Made by a program: the position numbers and the translations under genes. A stretch of DNA of 7,651 nucleotides from an uncultured Chloroflexota bacterium (GTDB lineage Bacteria > Chloroflexota > Dehalococcoidia > SM23-28-2 > RBG-16-64-32), in assembly GCA_913056415.1 (NCBI GenBank), contig CAJXNA010000090.1:1-7651 (forward strand), in the 5' to 3' direction. Shown piece after piece: positions 5,792 through 7,651 of the stretch. A model generated the notes under the pieces. It was not told where the DNA came from. It made no database searches and was given only the letters and a program-made list of their open reading frames with translations. Positions within the stretch are counted from its first letter, which is position 1. Each line of letters opens with the position of its first letter.

Positions 5792-6346
5792 TTGTCCGAA
5801 CCCTCCCCCGAGCGAGTCCTGGAGAGCCGCCGACTCTACGAAGGGCGGATCGTGAACCTGCGGATCGATACCGTTGAGCTGCCGGGAGGCCTCAAGGCCA
5901 CCCGCGAGGTCGTGGAGCACGGCGACGTTGTCGCTATAGTGCCTCTCCTGGAGGGGGACGATGTGCTTCTCGTCCGTCAGTATCGCCTGCCCACGGAGAA
6001 GGTGCTGCTGGAAGTGCCGGCTGGCGGCGTGGATGTGGGTGAGAGCGTGGAGGCGGCGGCCCAGCGCGAGCTGGGCGAAGAGTGCGGCCGGCGGGCGGGC
6101 CGCCTGGAGCGGCTGGGTGGCTTCTACGTATCGCCGGGGTTCTGCAACGAGTTCGTGCACGTGTTTCTCGCCACCCAGCTTGAGCCCGTGGAGTCGCACC
6201 CTGACCCGGACGAGCAGCTAACAGTGGTGCGGCTGCCCCTGCCGGAGGCGCTGCGGCTCGTCAGCGGCGGTGAGATACGGGACGGCAAGAGCATCATCGG
6301 CCTGACGTGGGCGTGGGCGAAAGTGCGCGGTTTCACGATTGAATAG
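5792..6346 (+). CDS. Nudix hydrolase, ADP-ribose pyrophosphatase-like
   Basis: The 184-residue protein resembles NudF-type ADP-ribose pyrophosphatases, which split ADP-ribose into AMP and ribose 5-phosphate and prevent its toxic build-up. The Nudix box is complete at 78-100: GGVDVGE, then seven residues, RELGEECGR, with the metal-binding Glu residues at 93, 96 and 97. The last position is Arg instead of the usual hydrophobic residue. The N-terminal part (SRRLYEGRIVNLRIDTVELPGG) and the VRQYR motif at 61-65 are typical of the ADP-ribose subgroup, as is GFYVSPGF after the box. TTG5792 is the best start by family alignment (MSEPSPERVL), although no Shine-Dalgarno is visible. It lies 28 nt after NAD kinase; both enzymes act on the NAD pool, which is a reasonable functional link. 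The exact substrate cannot be settled from sequence alone. Confidence 0.88.
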   Translation: MSEPSPERVLESRRLYEGRIVNLRIDTVELPGGLKATREVVEHGDVVAIVPLLEGDDVLLVRQYRLPTEKVLLEVPAGGVDVGESVEAAAQRELGEECGRRAGRLERLGGFYVSPGFCNEFVHVFLATQLEPVESHPDPDEQLTVVRLPLPEALRLVSGGEIRDGKSIIGLTWAWAKVRGFTIE

Positions 6347-6367
6347 AGGTGACGCGCTTGATAGAAT
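6339..6367 (+). promoter_or_regulatory. Promoter of the succinate dehydrogenase operon
   Basis: TTGAAT (6339-6344) and TAGAAT (6362-6367) form a -35/-10 pair with ideal 17-bp spacing, and a TGn extension (TGA, 6359-6361) precedes the -10. The -35 overlaps the final Glu codon and stop of the Nudix gene. Transcription would start near 6374, giving a leader of about 32 nt that contains the GGAG ribosome-binding site of the next gene. Confidence 0.65.
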
Positions 6368-6406
6368 GGGCACCGGCTCCCCCTCTCCCGTATTCCGGAG
6401 ACGTTA

Positions 6407-7213
6407 ATGGCGCAGGTGCAACAGGCAATCAGCCCACCCCACCGGCTCGGCTTCCTGGAGACGTTGCGGAAAGACCGCTGGTGGGTGGAGCCGGCTCTGG
6501 TGTTCCTGGGGTTGTCGGTCTTCTTCGGCTGGCTGACCATAAGTGCGTTTCTGGATAAGTGGGAGTTCGAGATCGGGCCGTACCTCTCCCCGGTCTACGA
6601 GCCCAAGCTGCACGGCACGTTCGACGCGTTCTGGTTCTCCCCGGCCTTGCTCATCCTCTGGATCCCGGCTGGGTTCCGCATCACCTGCTACTACTACCGG
6701 CGGGCCTACTATCGCTCCTATTTCCTGAGCCCACCCGGCTGCGCGGTCGGTGACGTGGGCAAGTCGTACAAGGGGGAGGCCGGTTTCCCGCTGATCCTTC
6801 AGAACGCGCACCGCTTCTTCATGTATGGGGCGCTCGTGTTCGTGGTGTTGCTGTGGTACGGCGCAATCCGTGGCTTCTACAACACGGATGAGCTAATCGA
6901 TGGCCAGGCAGTGGAGACCGGCTTCGGCATCGGCCTCGGCTCCATGGTACTCGTGCTGAACGCGTTCCTGCTCATGATGTACACATTCTCCTGTCACTCG
7001 TTGCGGCATTTCGTCGGTGGCGGACTGGACTGTTTCAGCTGCTCAAAATGGACGCGTGCACGCAAGCGGGTGTGGGACTACGTATCTCTGTGGAATCAGA
7101 GCCACCGCTTCTGGGCATGGACAAGCCTCGTTGGCGTGCTGGCTACGGACATCTACATCCGTTTGGTGGCCAACGGACACATCACGGACCCCAACACCTG
7201 GAGCGGCTTCTAG
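6407..7213 (+). CDS. sdhC: Succinate dehydrogenase membrane-anchor subunit, mycobacterial Sdh1 type
   Basis: The 268-residue membrane protein resembles the single-chain anchor of mycobacterial Sdh1 (the Rv0249c type), which ties the flavoprotein and iron-sulfur subunits to the membrane and passes electrons to quinone. Five hydrophobic helices are apparent at about 29-49, 75-95, 135-154, 174-195 and 236-256. A polar loop with TCYYYRRAYYR (93-103) is characteristic. The region after helix 4 reads FSCHSLRHF (194-202) and then DCFSC (208-212), giving Cys196, His197, His201, Cys209 and Cys212 as a potential metal-cluster site, with His135 and His233 in or near helices. A membrane-embedded Rieske-type [2Fe-2S] centre has been reported for mycobacterial Sdh1. 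Applying that here is inference. ATG6407 has GGAG 6 nt upstream. It starts its own promoter-driven unit and is followed after 15 nt by sdhA, which supports the call. The symbol is by analogy; the protein is not a classical SdhC/SdhD pair. Confidence 0.82.
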   Translation: MAQVQQAISPPHRLGFLETLRKDRWWVEPALVFLGLSVFFGWLTISAFLDKWEFEIGPYLSPVYEPKLHGTFDAFWFSPALLILWIPAGFRITCYYYRRAYYRSYFLSPPGCAVGDVGKSYKGEAGFPLILQNAHRFFMYGALVFVVLLWYGAIRGFYNTDELIDGQAVETGFGIGLGSMVLVLNAFLLMMYTFSCHSLRHFVGGGLDCFSCSKWTRARKRVWDYVSLWNQSHRFWAWTSLVGVLATDIYIRLVANGHITDPNTWSGF

Positions 7214-7228
7214 TGGGAAGCATCGTCC

Positions 7229-7651
7229 GTGGCTGAGTACGAAACGCACGAGTTCGATGTCGTCGTGGTGGGCGCGGGCGGCGCCGGCCTGCGCGCTGCC
7301 ATCGAGGCGTCCGCTGCGGGGGCGCGCACCGCGCTGGTATGCAAATCGCTGCTCGGCAAGGCCCATACTGTGATGGCGGAGGGCGGCATCGCCGCCGCGC
7401 TGGGCAACATCTATCCGGAGGACGATTGGAAGACGCACTTCCGCGACACGATGCGCGGTGGCAAGATGCTCGGCGGCTGGCGGATGGCCCAGCTTCACGC
7501 ACAGGAGGCGCCGGAACGGGTGTATGAGCTGGAGGCCTGGGGCGCGCTCTTCGACCGCACCAAGGACGGACGCATCTCCCAGCGCCCCTTCGGTGGTCAC
7601 CGCTACGACCGCCTCGCTCACGTCGGCGACCGCACCGGCTTGGAGATGATC
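7229..7651 (+). CDS. sdhA: Succinate dehydrogenase flavoprotein subunit (3' end outside window)
   Basis: This is the start of the FAD-carrying catalytic subunit that oxidises succinate to fumarate in the TCA cycle and respiratory chain. The frame is open from GTG7229 to the window edge, giving 141 residues of an expected 600 or so. It begins with the FAD-binding strand and dinucleotide loop VVVVGAGGAGLRAA (Gly15, Gly17, Gly20). KAHTVMAEGGIAAALGN follows, in which His46 is at the place of the histidine that carries FAD covalently in SdhA proteins. Further on, HFRDTMRGGKM, WGALFDRTKDG and HVGDRTGLEM are strongly conserved in the Sdh1-type flavoprotein (Rv0248c-like). The GTG start directly precedes AEYETHEFDVVVVGAG; upstream GGGAAG (7215-7220) is a weak ribosome-binding site at 8 nt. 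The iron-sulfur subunit gene is expected downstream, outside this window. Confidence 0.93.
   Translation, partial: MAEYETHEFDVVVVGAGGAGLRAAIEASAAGARTALVCKSLLGKAHTVMAEGGIAAALGNIYPEDDWKTHFRDTMRGGKMLGGWRMAQLHAQEAPERVYELEAWGALFDRTKDGRISQRPFGGHRYDRLAHVGDRTGLEMI

Noticed and set aside
1..7651. CRISPR arrays, tRNA or rRNA genes, transposases, phage attachment sites
   Set aside because: I read through for spaced direct repeats, cloverleaf-like segments and mobile-element proteins and found none.

Overview
The window is a stretch of GC-rich bacterial chromosome with every supported gene on the + strand. Several genes use GTG or TTG starts and spacing is tight. The gene content (tig-clpP-clpX, tlyA, NAD kinase, an ADP-ribose-type Nudix hydrolase, then a succinate dehydrogenase operon of the mycobacterial Sdh1 type) suggests an uncultured Chloroflexota bacterium, possibly Dehalococcoidia-like. 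A short interspersed repeat at the end of tlyA, of a kind I remember from environmental Chloroflexota-type genomes, points the same way. This placement is an inference from protein style and context; there is no marker RNA in the window.

Layout. Positions 1-57 hold the tail of an upstream unit, ending in a good intrinsic-terminator hairpin. Positions 116-559 encode an isochorismatase-family cysteine hydrolase that lacks its N-terminal third, including the region of the catalytic Asp; its base composition also changes abruptly near position 420. After a gap of about 190 bases with one GC-rich hairpin, the proteostasis operon begins: trigger factor (754-2124), ClpP (2121-2750, overlapping tig by 4 nt) and ClpX (2754-4058). 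Trigger factor helps nascent chains fold, and ClpX unfolds substrates and feeds them to ClpP. The tig promoter is an extended -10 element only 7 bases before the GTG start, so the mRNA is probably leaderless.

A strong hairpin (4085-4111) follows clpX and directly abuts a second extended -10 element in front of tlyA (4133-4876, rRNA 2'-O-methyltransferase). Then come NAD kinase (4885-5763) and a Nudix hydrolase (5792-6346), plausibly one short transcription unit. The last codons of tlyA are supplied by the interspersed repeat.

A third promoter (TTGAAT, 17 bp, TAGAAT) lies over the end of the Nudix gene and drives the succinate dehydrogenase operon. The membrane-anchor gene (6407-7213) encodes a five-helix protein with a Cys/His cluster like the anchor of mycobacterial Sdh1, for which a membrane-embedded Rieske-type iron-sulfur centre has been described. 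The flavoprotein gene sdhA starts at 7229 and runs off the window; sdhB is expected beyond.

I see no CRISPR array, transposase, phage gene, tRNA or rRNA. Most of the window is conserved housekeeping sequence. The items most worth a second look are the unusual Sdh anchor, the leaderless tig start, the repeat inserted at the tlyA end and the truncated, compositionally mosaic hydrolase. I do not see a clearly new multi-gene system.
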